Of a stretch of 64,000 nucleotides of DNA, positions 46,591 to 57,670 are shown piece after piece. Under the pieces are notes generated by a model. That model worked only from the letters and a program-made list of their open reading frames with translations. It searched no databases and was not told the origin of the DNA. Both the position numbers and the translations under genes were made by a program. Within the stretch, counting starts at the first letter, position 1. Each line of letters opens with the position of its first letter. This DNA is from Halomonas organivorans (lineage in GTDB: Bacteria; Pseudomonadota; Gammaproteobacteria; Pseudomonadales; Halomonadaceae): assembly GCF_014192055.1 (NCBI RefSeq), contig NZ_JACHXM010000002.1, forward strand, positions 307,857 through 371,856. The letters are read 5' to 3'.

Positions 46591-47196
46591 TCATTCGGTC
46601 ACCGCTTCCTGGTTGCGGGAGGTGGTGACCAGCGGCCGGATATGTTGATCCACGGCCTCGCGAGCGCGGAAGATTCGCGAACGCACCGTGCCCACTGGGC
46701 ACTCCATGATGTTGGCAATGTCTTCGTAGGACAGGCCGTCGAGCTCGCGCAGGGTAATCGCCGTGCGCAGGTCATCGGGCAGCGCCTCGATGGCCTCGAA
46801 CACGGCGGCCTGCAGCTGATCCCGGGCGATGGCCGCCTCGGGCGTTTCGATGTCGGCCAGGCGGCCGCTGTGATCGACCACCTCGGCATCGACGATGTCC
46901 AGGTCGCTGCCCGGGGGACGCCGCCCCTTGGAGACCAGGTGGTTCTTGGCGGTATTGATGGCGATGCGATACATCCAGGTGTAGAAGGCGCTTTCGGCAC
47001 GAAACTTGCCAAGCGCCCGGTAGGCCTTGATGAAGGCTTCCTGCGCCACGTCCTGAACCTCGGCGTGGTCGTGCACGTAGCGGCCGATCAATCCGATGAT
47101 CTTGTGCTGGTACTTCTTCACCAGCATGTCGAAGGCGCGGGTATCCCCCTTCTGTGCGCGTTCGACGAGTTGCTGGTCGGTTTCCCGGGTGCCCAT
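46591..47196 (-). CDS. rpoE: RNA polymerase sigma-E factor (AlgU/RpoE)
   Basis: ECF sigma factor of 201 residues for envelope stress. Region 2 reads FDMLVKKYQHKIIGLIGRYVHDHAEVQDVAQEAFIKAYRAL with the -10-binding helices. Region 4 contains LPDDLRTAITLRELDGLSYEDIANIMECPVGTVRSRIFRAREA, the -35-recognition HTH. It heads the mucA-mucB-mucD series. A sigma-E-like promoter lies about 230 bp upstream. Confidence 0.96.
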   Translation of the reverse strand: MGTRETDQQLVERAQKGDTRAFDMLVKKYQHKIIGLIGRYVHDHAEVQDVAQEAFIKAYRALGKFRAESAFYTWMYRIAINTAKNHLVSKGRRPPGSDLDIVDAEVVDHSGRLADIETPEAAIARDQLQAAVFEAIEALPDDLRTAITLRELDGLSYEDIANIMECPVGTVRSRIFRAREAVDQHIRPLVTTSRNQEAVTE

Positions 47197-47422
47197 TCAG
47201 CGCCTCCCCGTGGCGGGAGCTTGCCGCGACGCGCCGGAATGACGTCGCGTAGAGACGGGTATCGCTTCCATATGTATCAACCTAGACCCTGGGGTGAGCG
47301 TGCGCCGATATCGGCGGGTGCCCAAGTGTTCCTGTTTCACCGGCGCGCATCAAGCCTCTACACCGTCACCCGGCCGTTGGCATCGCCCGAAGACCGTCTC
47401 GGGCCGGTGCCCGCGCCGGCGC

Positions 47423-47451
47423 TAGGACAACCCTGCCCCACGTTGGGTTCC
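47423..47451 (-). promoter_or_regulatory. possible sigma-E-type promoter of rpoE
   Basis: On the minus strand GGAACCC (47451-47445), a 16-bp spacer and GTCCTA (47428-47423) resemble the sigma-E consensus GGAACTT-N16-GTCTAA. This would be the usual autoregulatory promoter. It implies a 5' untranslated region of about 220 nt. The 340-bp rpoE-DAHP-synthase gap otherwise holds a CCGATATCGG palindrome near 47306 and the divergent promoter below. Confidence 0.45.
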
Positions 47452-47459
47452 CGCATCGA

Positions 47460-47488
47460 TTGAATTTGACCGGCACGCGGGCGATAGT
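47460..47488 (+). promoter_or_regulatory. possible sigma-70 promoter of the DAHP synthase gene
   Basis: TTGAAT at 47460-47465 and GATAGT at 47483-47488 are 17 bp apart and lie about 50 bp before the start. The match is moderate, with four of six bases in each hexamer region. No Trp or Tyr operator was recognised. Confidence 0.4.
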
Positions 47489-47536
47489 AGGCCTCACGCC
47501 GAATCAGCGCTGACACGACACAGGTAGCGAAGCAAC

Positions 47537-48616
47537 ATGTCCGAGCAACAGGTCAACAACCTCAACGTTCTCGCCGAGGACGTCCTCATCACCCCGGCCG
47601 ACCTCAAGCGGGAAATCCCGCTCACCGAAGACGCCGAACGCACGGTGATCGAGGGACGCCAGACCATCCAGAACATTCTCGACGGCCGTGACTCCCGGCT
47701 GCTGATGGTGGTAGGCCCCTGCTCGATCCACGACGTCGATGCGGCCCTGGACTACGCCCGCCGCCTGCGCCGGCTGGCCGACGAGGTCAAGGACAGCCTC
47801 TATATCGTCATGCGCGTCTACTTCGAGAAGCCGCGGACCACCGTGGGCTGGAAGGGCTTGATCAACGATCCACACCTCAACGGTTCCTTCGAGATCGAGG
47901 AAGGCCTGCACATCGCCCGGCGCCTGCTGGTCGAACTGGCCGAGCTGGGCCTGCCGCTGGCTACCGAGGCGCTGGACCCGATCTCGCCCCAGTACCTGCA
48001 GGACTGCATCAGCTGGTCGGCGATTGGTGCGAGAACCACCGAGTCCCAGACTCACCGCGAGATGGCCTCCGGGCTGTCCGGCCCCGTGGGGTTCAAGAAC
48101 GGCACCGACGGCAGCCTCGACGTGGCCGTCAACGCCCTGCAATCGGTCGCCCACCCTCACAACTTCCTGGGCATCGACCAGGCCGGCAAGGTGGCGATCA
48201 TCCGCACCCGCGGCAATCGCTACGGCCATGTGGTACTGCGTGGCGGAAACGGCAAGCCCAACTACGACAGCGTCAGCGTGGCGCTGGCCGAGCAGGAGCT
48301 GCACAAGGCCGGCGTAACGCCCAACATCATGATCGACTGCTCGCACGCCAACTCCAACAAGGACCCCAGCCTCCAGCCGCTGGTGCTGGAGAACGTCACC
48401 AACCAGATCCTCGAAGGCAACCGCTCGATCATCGGCCTGATGGTCGAGTCCAACATCGGCTGGGGCAACCAGAAGATCCCCGAGGATCACAGCCAGCTGG
48501 CCTACGGCGTCTCCATCACCGACGCCTGCATCGACTGGGACGCCACCGAGCAGGCCTTCACGACCATGAACGCCAAGCTGGCCCCGGTGCTGGCCAAGCG
48601 GCGCCGCGCCGCCTGA
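47537..48616 (+). CDS. 3-deoxy-7-phosphoheptulonate (DAHP) synthase, class I
   Basis: First enzyme of the shikimate pathway, condensing PEP and erythrose 4-phosphate; 359 residues. Signatures are MVVGPCSIHDVDAALDYA, MRVYFEKPRTTVGWKGLI, WSAIGARTTESQTHRE and MIDCSHANSNKD. The length and N-terminal extension fit the AroF/AroG/AroH feedback-regulated group. Which aromatic amino acid inhibits it cannot be told. It is divergent from rpoE, and a strong hairpin follows. Confidence 0.94.
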   Translation: MSEQQVNNLNVLAEDVLITPADLKREIPLTEDAERTVIEGRQTIQNILDGRDSRLLMVVGPCSIHDVDAALDYARRLRRLADEVKDSLYIVMRVYFEKPRTTVGWKGLINDPHLNGSFEIEEGLHIARRLLVELAELGLPLATEALDPISPQYLQDCISWSAIGARTTESQTHREMASGLSGPVGFKNGTDGSLDVAVNALQSVAHPHNFLGIDQAGKVAIIRTRGNRYGHVVLRGGNGKPNYDSVSVALAEQELHKAGVTPNIMIDCSHANSNKDPSLQPLVLENVTNQILEGNRSIIGLMVESNIGWGNQKIPEDHSQLAYGVSITDACIDWDATEQAFTTMNAKLAPVLAKRRRAA

Positions 48617-48640
48617 CGCGCTCGAGCCTTCACGCTATCG

Positions 48641-48670
48641 ATGGGCCCGCCGCATGGCGGGCCCATTTCG
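48641..48670 (+). terminator. terminator hairpin after the DAHP synthase gene
   Basis: An 11-bp perfect stem (ATGGGCCCGCC/GGCGGGCCCAT) with a GCAT loop lies 25 nt after the stop. The following TTCG is a poor T-run, so termination may be partial. It also faces the 3' end of the convergent hydrolase gene. Confidence 0.65.
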
Positions 48671-48733
48671 TCCGGACACTGCTCTTACCGTACATTGTCC
48701 CTGACGCGCGGCGCCCGAATGCCATGGACGAAG

Positions 48734-49489
48734 CTAGACCAGGAAGCGAGAGAAGAACCGCAGCAGCCGCTCGTGGTGCAGGTTTTCCGCCTCGCTACGC
48801 AGCATATGCCCCTCCCCCTCGTAGAAATGCGTCTCGACATGGCCCTTTCTGGCAGCGAGGCGCTCCGCCAGGCGCCGGGTCATGTCGACGCTCCAGGTGG
48901 CATCCTCCACGCCGTGGCTCAGCAAGACGGGGCCGGCGTAGCGCTCGATCTCGATGCGAGTGGTCGGCTTGAGGCGTTCGGAGCTTCCCCGCCATGTCCA
49001 GGCTCGGGAGGCGGCGTCCCAGGCTTGCCAGCCAGGGTCCCCCGAATCGCGGAAGGATCGCGCATCGAAGGCCCCGCACACCACGTCGGCGGAAGCGTGC
49101 GCGGCCAGCGCATCGGCCTGCCCCGCGCGCCCCTCCTCGGCCATCAGCGAGGCCAGCAAGAGAGCGTGCTCGCCGCCTCGTGACACGCCGTACAAGCCGA
49201 CTCGCCCCGAGCAGTAGGCAAATTCCCGCAACGCCGCCAGGGCCTCGGCGGTGCGATCCAGTGCCACCTCCTCGATCGCGCCGGCATTCCAGGCATTACC
49301 GCCACGCGAATAGGCGTGGGGATAGGCCAGAAAACCATGCGCCGCGAACAGCACGGCCAGCCGATGCGACCAGCCGGAAAAGCCGCCCTCGGAGCCATGC
49401 AGGATCAATATGCCCGGGAATGGCCCGTCTCCAGCGGGTCCATAGGTAGTGCCGAATGCCGGCAACAGCCGACGCACGATATTTAGCAT
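48734..49489 (-). CDS. alpha/beta hydrolase (dienelactone hydrolase/BAAT-like)
   Basis: Hydrolase of 251 residues. The first strand and oxyanion region read PGILILHGSEGGFSG. The nucleophile elbow is GVSRGGEHALLLASL. GPVLLSHGVEDATWSVDMTRRLAERL supplies the acid, and the His is in YEGEGHML. This layout matches dienelactone hydrolase and acyl-CoA:amino-acid N-acyltransferase C-terminal domains. The substrate is unknown. The ATG at 49489 follows GGGAG at about 6 nt. Confidence 0.78.
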   Translation of the reverse strand: MLNIVRRLLPAFGTTYGPAGDGPFPGILILHGSEGGFSGWSHRLAVLFAAHGFLAYPHAYSRGGNAWNAGAIEEVALDRTAEALAALREFAYCSGRVGLYGVSRGGEHALLLASLMAEEGRAGQADALAAHASADVVCGAFDARSFRDSGDPGWQAWDAASRAWTWRGSSERLKPTTRIEIERYAGPVLLSHGVEDATWSVDMTRRLAERLAARKGHVETHFYEGEGHMLRSEAENLHHERLLRFFSRFLV

Positions 49490-49547
49490 GCCATCTCCCT
49501 GTCCTTGCGTATCCCTGGATGCCGGCCATCCCAACGGCCGCCCGGCG

Positions 49548-49994
49548 TCATGGCGAGACGCCCCTCTCCTCGAGCGATTTGACCAGCAGGCACTGGCGCT
49601 TGTCGAGCCGATAGCCCTGCCGACGGTAGAAGGCATGCGCGGCCTCACGCGTGACGTTGGCCCGCACCCGGATCCGATCGGTGCGTGGCCGCAGCCAGGC
49701 CTCGGCGGCGGCCACCAGCTCGGCGCCCAGCCCCGCTCCCCGGCTCGTTTGCGTGACGACCAGACTCACGATCTCGCCACAGCGTCCCTCCGCCAGGCGC
49801 ACGTCCAGGATCGCCGAGACGCAGCCTACGATGCCCCGCTCGCCTTCGGCGACGATGACGGCGTCGCCTCGCGCGACCATCGCCGCGAGATTGTCACTCA
49901 CGCCGTCGGGGCCATGCGCGTAGCCCAGCTGTCCCATCAGCCCGGCCAGCGCTTCGGCATCGGCCTTCGTCGCTTGCCGAAAGCGAATCGTCAT
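49548..49994 (-). CDS. GNAT-family N-acetyltransferase
   Basis: Small transferase of 148 residues. It begins RFRQATKADAEALAGLMGQLGY, has GEIVSLVVTQTSRGAGLGAELV as the acetyl-CoA-binding motif A (RGAGLG) and ends with EAAHAFYRRQGYRLDKRQ as motif B. The start overlaps the stop of the Nmad3 gene (ATGA), so the two are translationally coupled. The acceptor is unknown. Confidence 0.85.
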   Translation of the reverse strand: MTIRFRQATKADAEALAGLMGQLGYAHGPDGVSDNLAAMVARGDAVIVAEGERGIVGCVSAILDVRLAEGRCGEIVSLVVTQTSRGAGLGAELVAAAEAWLRPRTDRIRVRANVTREAAHAFYRRQGYRLDKRQCLLVKSLEERGVSP

Positions 49995-50884
49995 CCCGCC
50001 TCCTCATCTCCCGTAGCGTCGTGGCCGGCACCGCCTGCGCCGGCGATCAACTCCCGCGCCCAGGGTATCGCCTCGGGGTACTGTTCACCATCCAGCACGA
50101 ACTCCTGCCCACGGGCCACGGCCTGCAGCGCGACGCGATCGGCGCGCCGCCGCCAGCGCCGGGGATCGGCATGATAGGTCAGCGGCGACCGCCCCTCGCC
50201 CGGCTGGAACCAGGCCGGCAGCTCCCAGGCCGATACCGTCTCGGCATTCGGCGCCGTCAGGCAATGCCGCGTAGCGTAGTGCGTGAAGATCCCGGCGCCA
50301 GGCAGCCCGATAGCGTAGCGATCGATCGTGAGTCGTGGACTGGCGATATAGAGCATGTTGCGGGGCGCGTCGAGGCGCTGGCAGTGAGGATGTTCATGCG
50401 CCCACTCGACGCCCACCGGCAGTCGCTCGCCCAGCGCCAGCGCCTCGCCCACCTGCAGCCAGCCCCACAGCACATGGCGCGGCCGCGAGGCGGGCACGAA
50501 GCGCCAGCGGCCATCGACGCGCTCGACATCTCGAAACAGCCCGAAGAACAGGAACAGATCGCCCGGCCCCACGCCCTGGTTGCGCAGGTGGCTCTGGGCG
50601 GACGCCATCTGGCCGAACAAAGGCCGCCAGCCCGGAGCACGCGGCAGCTGTCCGGGGTGCAGATCGGGATCCAGGTGGGCGCCGGCATCCGGCGAGACCC
50701 GCCCCCGGGTCAGATCGGCGACCAGCGGCCCCAGCGGCTCGCCCTGCTGGGTGATCGCCCGGTAGGGAATCACCGAGCGCGCGTCGGGAATCGGCAGCGC
50801 CAGCAGACGTCCATCGGGGAGGATCGGATTGGGCACGCCGCCAGCGGAGGTATCGAACCCCTTGCGGCTCAGGATCAGTTTCAT
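49991..50884 (-). CDS. Nmad3-like protein (nucleotide-modification-associated domain 3)
   Basis: Protein of 297 residues. Its N-terminus (KLILSRKGFDTSAGGVPNPI, then GRLLALPIPD) matches what I recall of the Nmad3 domain, which was predicted from genome context to act with modified nucleotides. Further conserved-looking segments are LDPDLHPGQLPR, GDLFLFFGLFRDVE and ATRHCLTAPNAE. No biochemical function is established. It is coupled to the GNAT gene downstream by a 4-nt overlap. No methylase, phage or restriction gene adjoins it. Confidence 0.62.
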   Translation of the reverse strand: MKLILSRKGFDTSAGGVPNPILPDGRLLALPIPDARSVIPYRAITQQGEPLGPLVADLTRGRVSPDAGAHLDPDLHPGQLPRAPGWRPLFGQMASAQSHLRNQGVGPGDLFLFFGLFRDVERVDGRWRFVPASRPRHVLWGWLQVGEALALGERLPVGVEWAHEHPHCQRLDAPRNMLYIASPRLTIDRYAIGLPGAGIFTHYATRHCLTAPNAETVSAWELPAWFQPGEGRSPLTYHADPRRWRRRADRVALQAVARGQEFVLDGEQYPEAIPWARELIAGAGGAGHDATGDEEAG

Positions 50885-51049
50885 CGTGACGTCTCGCCAA
50901 TAGCGCTCATCGAGTGCCGGGGATCCTGGCGGATCGACCGCCAGGGTTCAAGCGTCGCGGAAAGCGTCGATCGACCCGATTGCCGGCTGGGCCGGCCTCG
51001 GCTAGCTTGAGGCGATAAGGTGCTCTCACCGAAGCCAGAGGACCCACGG

Positions 51050-51901
51050 ATGGCGGAATCGACGGCCCTGCTTCACTCCATGACCACCTGGCTCGCCCCC
51101 TGGGAATTCTCGCCGCTGTGGGGTCTCGCCTGTCTAACGGCGGCCATCGTCTACATGCGTGGCGCCCGGCGGCTCGGTCGCCATCATCCGGCGGTCGGAT
51201 GGTCACGCCCGATAGCCTTCCTGGCAGGCCTCGCCCTCGTCTACATCGTGACCCAGACCCACTACGATTACCTGTCGCAGTACATGTTCTTCCCCCACCG
51301 GGCGCAGCACCTGGTACTGCATCATGCCGCCCCCTTCCTGATGGCGCTCGCCCTGCCCGGCGCGGCGCTCGCCGCGGGGCTGCCGATGCGTATCGCCAGA
51401 CCGAGCCGGCGGCTGCGACCGCTGGTCGATCTGCTGCAGCATCCGCTCGTCGCGCCGCTGCTGTTCGTCGGCCTGATCTATTTCTGGCTGATCCCGGAGG
51501 TGCACTTCAACGCCATGTTGAGCCAGGATCTCTATCAGCTCATGAACTGGAGCATGTTCATCGACGGCGTGCTGTTCTGGTGGCTGGTGCTCACCCCGTC
51601 GGGGCGACTCGGCCACGGCCGCCGTATCCTGCTGCTGCTGGCCGTGGTGCCGCCCCAGATCCTGCTCGGCGCCTATCTCACCTTCAGCCCGACGGTGCTG
51701 TTCGACGTCTACGAGGTATGCGGCCGCGCCTGGCCACTGGCACCGCTGGTCGACCAGCAGATCGGCGGGTTGATCACCTGGATACCGGCCACCATGATGA
51801 GCGTGATCGGCACCCTGATCGTGCTGCGCCAGTTGCGGCGCGACGAGACCCGCCGCCAGCGTATGCCCCCGTCCCGCACCCCACGCGATGTCATCGGCTG
51901 A
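51050..51901 (+). CDS. ctaG: CtaG-type cytochrome c oxidase assembly factor
   Basis: Integral membrane protein of 283 residues with about seven hydrophobic segments, of the caa3-type CtaG family needed for copper insertion into haem-copper oxidases. The conserved histidine region FFPHRAQHLVLHHAAPFLMALALPG and FWLIPEVHFNAMLSQDLYQLMNWSMF are visible. The ATG at 51050 is preceded by AGAGGA at about 7 nt. It is followed 15 bp later by a Sco-type gene, a functional match. No oxidase subunit genes are in the window. Confidence 0.85.
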   Translation: MAESTALLHSMTTWLAPWEFSPLWGLACLTAAIVYMRGARRLGRHHPAVGWSRPIAFLAGLALVYIVTQTHYDYLSQYMFFPHRAQHLVLHHAAPFLMALALPGAALAAGLPMRIARPSRRLRPLVDLLQHPLVAPLLFVGLIYFWLIPEVHFNAMLSQDLYQLMNWSMFIDGVLFWWLVLTPSGRLGHGRRILLLLAVVPPQILLGAYLTFSPTVLFDVYEVCGRAWPLAPLVDQQIGGLITWIPATMMSVIGTLIVLRQLRRDETRRQRMPPSRTPRDVIG

Positions 51902-51916
51902 CCGCCAGGAGGCCCC

Positions 51917-52498
51917 ATGCGATATGCACCGTTGGTGATGCTCGCGCTGACGCTCCTCGCCGGCTGCGGCGAGGAAAAATGGCAGACCAAGGACATATCC
52001 GGACTGATGCCGCCACTGGCCTTCGGGCTGACCGACGAGAGAGGCCGGGACGTCGAGGCCACCCGCTACCGCGGGGACATCACCCTGCTGTATTTCGGCT
52101 ACACCCACTGCCCGGATGTCTGCCCCACCACCCTCGCCCGGCTCGCCGCCACCCTCGGCGACCTCGCACCCGAGGCCGGGCAGGACGTGCGTGTGCTGTT
52201 CGTCTCCGTCGATCCGGCGCGCGACGATCCCCGGCGGCTGGCGGCCTACACCGATGCCTTCGGGCCGACCATCGTTGGCCTGACCGGTAACCGGGAGCAG
52301 CTCGACGCCCTCACTCGGCGCTATCGAGTGACCTACGGCTACGGGGAAAAGGGAGACAACGGCGACTATCCGGTCTCCCACGCCAGCGGCATCTTCGCCT
52401 TCGACCGCGAAGGCAAGGCCCGGCTGCTGATCCGCGATAGCGACGGCCCCGAGGCCGTGCGACACGACCTCGTGCGGCTGCTCGCCGAGGAAGGATGA
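51917..52498 (+). CDS. SCO1/SenC family copper chaperone lipoprotein
   Basis: Thioredoxin-fold lipoprotein of 193 residues that delivers copper to the Cu-A site of cytochrome oxidase. The lipobox LLAGC is at residue 17. The copper ligands are Cys65 and Cys69 in GYTHCPDVCP and His155 in YPVSHAS. LFVSVDPARDDP is the family's central block. It follows ctaG on the same strand. Confidence 0.92.
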   Translation: MRYAPLVMLALTLLAGCGEEKWQTKDISGLMPPLAFGLTDERGRDVEATRYRGDITLLYFGYTHCPDVCPTTLARLAATLGDLAPEAGQDVRVLFVSVDPARDDPRRLAAYTDAFGPTIVGLTGNREQLDALTRRYRVTYGYGEKGDNGDYPVSHASGIFAFDREGKARLLIRDSDGPEAVRHDLVRLLAEEG

Positions 52499-52500
52499 TC

Positions 52501-52745
52501 TCAAAAAAGTGTAAAAGTCGGCGAGCGAAGGCTAGGGCTAGGCCCGCTCCCTGCGGGCCAACGCACTTCCCACGTCCTTGTGGGTCGCAAGGCAAGCATC
52601 AACGACAAATCGGTAGGGATTGCCGATTTGGGCAGCTTTGCTGCTCGTAGAGCGAGCGACATGGATGTCGCGAGTCAAAAGCCGGAGTTTACGAGCCGTA
52701 AATGAGGACTTTGATCGGACTCGCGCACGAGTTCATGTTTAACGC
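52501..52745. other. multi-hairpin intergenic element, possible structured RNA or dispersed repeat
   Basis: Most of the 278-bp gap between sco and dinG can fold into a chain of short perfect hairpins: 52541-52559, 52569-52584, 52607-52629, 52632-52644, 52643-52657 and 52657-52670 (CGACAT/ATGTCG). A terminal branched unit has CGCGAGTC (52669-52676) pairing with GACTCGCG (52718-52725), an inner TCAAA/TTTGA and a TTTACG/CGTAAA hairpin (52688-52702). No open frame is convincing. Similar TTTAC...GTAAA and ACAT...ATGT intergenic units are known to me as dispersed repeats in gammaproteobacteria, from memory only. Confidence 0.55.
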
Positions 52746-52776
52746 CGTATCGCCGAGCACAGCCACTTTTCGACCT

Positions 52777-54909
<2,133 letters not shown>

Positions 54910-54960
54910 GGTCTGACCTGCATCATTGAGGGGAGACCGCGGCTTTCCCGGCGACAGGCC

Positions 54961-55148
54961 GATGCGGAGGCACGGTGAACCCTTCCCTGGGCGCCACCTC
55001 TGCCAACCATGGCAGAGGACCTCCGCTACAGCCTGTCCTCGGCACCACTCACTCGGGTGGTTTCTCGGGCGCAGCCCGAGCGGTCTTTCTTCAAGCGGCG
55101 AAGCCGCGCCTTCGAGCTTCCAGGCGCGCAGCGCCGATCTTCAACCTT
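54961..55148. repeat. cluster of dispersed palindromic elements between rhlB and dinG
   Basis: The 241-bp gap 54910-55150 holds several repeat units. AACCCTTCCCTGGGCGC at 54978-54994 recurs exactly at 57716-57732. A CCTCTGCC/GGCAGAGG hairpin lies at 54997-55018. Further hairpins are CTCGGGC-GCA-GCCCGAG near 55064-55080, GCGGC-GA-AGCCGC-type near 55096-55107, and the core at 55117-55136 shared exactly with 37800-37819. They may help terminate rhlB, whose stop is at 55151. Confidence 0.7.
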
Positions 55149-55150
55149 CT

Positions 55151-56452
55151 TTAAAGCAGTCCTTCCGGCGGATGCTCGCAGGGCAGCTTGTCGTCGATGA
55201 AGCGCTCGATCTCCGGCAGCGAGAAGGCATCCTCCTCGCCCACGAAGCTGATCGAGACGCCCTTGGCCCCGGCACGCCCGGTACGCCCGATGCGGTGGAC
55301 GTAGTCTTCCGGATCCTCGGGCAGGGTGTAGTTGATGACGTGGCTGACATCCTCGATGTGGATGCCGCGACCGGCCACGTCGGTGGCCACCAGCACCTGG
55401 ATCTCGCCTTCGCGGAAACGCTCCAGGGTGCTAATACGCTGGTTCTGGGGCACGTCCCCGGAGAGCATGGCGGCGTTGATGCCGGCCTTCTGGAGCAGCT
55501 CGTCGAGCTTGCGCACCAGGTCGCGGCGGTTGCCGAATACCATCACCCGGTCGAAGCTCTCCTGCTGCAGCAGCTGGACCAGCAGGCGCTGCTTGTCCTC
55601 GTCGCTGACCAGATAGACGCGCTGGTCGATGTCGGCGGCGTTATCGACGGTGACCGCGATCTCCACGTGGGCCGGGGACTGGGTCCACTGGCTCGCCAGG
55701 TTGAGGATGTCGTCGGTGAAGGTCGCCGAGAACAGGAAGGTCTGGCGCTCCTCCTTCTTCGGCGTGTGGCGGATGATGCGCTTGACGTCGGGGATGAAGC
55801 CCATGGAGAGCATGCGGTCCGCCTCGTCGAGCACCAGCACCTCGACCTGGGTCAGGTCCACGTCGCGCTTCTGGTGGAAGTCCAGCAGCCGGCCCGGGGT
55901 GGCCACCAGGATATCGAGCGTCTTGCCCAGCCCCTCGAGCTGCTTCTGGTAGTCCATGCCGCCGACCACGCTGGCCACGTTGAGGTTGGTGAAGCGGGCG
56001 AGCGCCTTGGCGTCCTTCTCGATCTGCAGCGCCAGCTCACGGGTCGGCGCCACGATCAGCGCCCGGGGCGCACCGGGTTTCTGGCCATCCGGCGCTTCCT
56101 CTTCGAGGAAGTAGGCCAGGATCGAGATCAAGAAGGCGGCGGTCTTGCCGGTGCCGGTCTGCGCCTTTCCAACCACGTCCCCGCCGAGCAGGGTGTGGGT
56201 CAGCGCCTCGGCCTGGATCGGCGTGCAGTACTCGAAGCCCTGAGCATGGATGGCCCGCATCAGCGGCAGCGGCAGATCGAAGTCGTGGAATCGCCACTTG
56301 CCCGCCACGGCGGGGACCTGGAACTGGCGCAGATCCCAGTTCGACTGGCGGCGGCGCGGCTTGCGGCGGCGGCGCTTGGGCTTGCGGTTCTGGGTCTGGG
56401 CCGGTGCTGTGGTCTGTTCCGACTCGCTCATAGGCTGTGCTGTCTCGTCCAT
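55151..56452 (-). CDS. rhlB: DEAD-box RNA helicase RhlB
   Basis: ATP-dependent RNA helicase of 433 residues, a degradosome component in enterobacteria. An Arg/Lys-rich N-terminal extension ([17 protein letters not shown]) precedes the core. Q motif [23 protein letters not shown], motif [11 protein letters not shown], motif [14 protein letters not shown] motif FLFSATF and motif [12 protein letters not shown] are complete. The C-terminal [16 protein letters not shown] fits RhlB. The ATG at 56452 is chosen by default; no good ribosome-binding site separates it from 56431 or an upstream TTG at 56494. An extended -10 (TGTTACAAT) lies near 56503 on the minus strand. Confidence 0.9.
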   Translation of the reverse strand: MDETAQPMSESEQTTAPAQTQNRKPKRRRRKPRRRQSNWDLRQFQVPAVAGKWRFHDFDLPLPLMRAIHAQGFEYCTPIQAEALTHTLLGGDVVGKAQTGTGKTAAFLISILAYFLEEEAPDGQKPGAPRALIVAPTRELALQIEKDAKALARFTNLNVASVVGGMDYQKQLEGLGKTLDILVATPGRLLDFHQKRDVDLTQVEVLVLDEADRMLSMGFIPDVKRIIRHTPKKEERQTFLFSATFTDDILNLASQWTQSPAHVEIAVTVDNAADIDQRVYLVSDEDKQRLLVQLLQQESFDRVMVFGNRRDLVRKLDELLQKAGINAAMLSGDVPQNQRISTLERFREGEIQVLVATDVAGRGIHIEDVSHVINYTLPEDPEDYVHRIGRTGRAGAKGVSISFVGEEDAFSLPEIERFIDDKLPCEHPPEGLL

Positions 56453-56592
56453 GTTCGTGGATGGAGGTGCATCGGCAAGGGATGCGTGACGCAAACGGCC
56501 ATTGTAACAGTCTCTGGCGTCGAGGGCGCGTTCGCTGTCGAAGGTCAGCTCCCGGCTGCTAGAATGGCGCCCATCGAAAGAGGAGCTGCGTC

Positions 56593-56829
56593 ATGACACG
56601 CAAGAAGAAGACCCGTTCCATCGCCGACAAGGTGACCATCCGCACCGGCCGGCGCAAGGACTACAAGCAGTGGCGCCACGAGAACCCCGACGAGGTCACC
56701 TCGTCGCGGCGCTATACCGAGAAGAAGCGCCAGCAGCGCAAGCTGCAGGCCGCGCGCAAGCAGGCCCGCCAGGAGGCCGGCCAGCCGATCGCCATCCATC
56801 CCGACAAGCCCGAACACAAGGACGACTGA
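56593..56829 (+). CDS. small basic protein of unknown function
   Basis: Protein of 78 residues, very rich in Lys, Arg and Gln with almost no hydrophobic core (TRKKKTRSIADKV, then TEKKRQQRKLQAARKQARQEA). It may be an RNA- or DNA-binding accessory protein with a helical, coiled C-terminal half. AGAGGAG lies about 8 nt before the ATG, and the stop is 3 nt before xthA, so it is likely expressed and shares a transcript with xthA. I do not recognise the family. Confidence 0.65.
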   Translation: MTRKKKTRSIADKVTIRTGRRKDYKQWRHENPDEVTSSRRYTEKKRQQRKLQAARKQARQEAGQPIAIHPDKPEHKDD

Positions 56830-56832
56830 CCG

Positions 56833-57666
56833 ATGCGCCTGGTGTCATTCAACATCAACGGGATCCGCGCCCGCCTCCATCAGCTGGAGGCGCTGATCGC
56901 GGCCCATCGCCCGGCGGTGATCGGGCTTCAGGAAACCAAGGTCCAGGACAGCGAGTTCCCGCTCGAGGCCGTGGACGCCATGGGCTACGACGTTCACTTC
57001 CACGGCCAGAAAGGCCATTACGGCGTGGCGCTGATGATCTGCCGGAAGCAGTGTCCGGAGGGCCCGGAGGCGGTCTACCGCGGCTTCCCGGACGACGGCG
57101 AGGAGGCCCAGCGCCGGCTGATCGGCGCGCGCCTGCGCATCATCGACGGCGGCGAACCCTTGACCGTATGGAATGGCTACTTCCCCCAGGGCGAGAACGT
57201 CGAGCATCCGGTGAAGTTTCCCCACAAGCGCGAGTTCTACGCCCAGCTGTCGCGACTGCTCGACGAGCAGCACACGCCCGACGAGCGCCTGGCGATCATG
57301 GGCGACTTCAACATCTCGCCCGAGGACATCGATATCGGCATCGGCGAGTCCAACCGCAAGCGTTGGCTGCGCGAGGGCAAGACCAGCTTCCAGCCGGTCG
57401 AGCGCGAGTGGCTCGAGGGGATCAAGGCCTGGGGCCTGACCGACAGCTACCGGCTCTGCCACCCGGAGGTTGACGATCGCTTCAGCTGGTTCGACTACCG
57501 CTCCAAGGGCTTCGACCGCGATCCGAAGCGCGGCCTGCGCATCGACTACATCCTGGTGACCGAGCCGCTGGCCGGCCAGGTGCGCGACGCCGGCATCGAC
57601 TACGAGCTGCGCGGCATGGAGAAGCCGTCCGACCACGCCCCCGTGTGGACCGAATTCGAGGCGTAA
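56833..57666 (+). CDS. xthA: exodeoxyribonuclease III
   Basis: Mg-dependent AP endonuclease and 3'-5' exonuclease of 277 residues for base-excision repair. The signatures are [21 protein letters not shown] with Glu34, [34 protein letters not shown], and the terminal [18 protein letters not shown] supplies a further conserved Asp. Length and order are those of the E. coli enzyme. A long hairpin follows the stop. Confidence 0.96.
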   Translation: MRLVSFNINGIRARLHQLEALIAAHRPAVIGLQETKVQDSEFPLEAVDAMGYDVHFHGQKGHYGVALMICRKQCPEGPEAVYRGFPDDGEEAQRRLIGARLRIIDGGEPLTVWNGYFPQGENVEHPVKFPHKREFYAQLSRLLDEQHTPDERLAIMGDFNISPEDIDIGIGESNRKRWLREGKTSFQPVEREWLEGIKAWGLTDSYRLCHPEVDDRFSWFDYRSKGFDRDPKRGLRIDYILVTEPLAGQVRDAGIDYELRGMEKPSDHAPVWTEFEA

Positions 57667-57670
57667 TCAT

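Noticed and set aside
47300..47316. Operator at the GCGCCGATATCGGCGG palindrome in the rpoE leader
   Set aside because: A single short palindrome with no second copy and no candidate regulator next to it; mentioned only as context.
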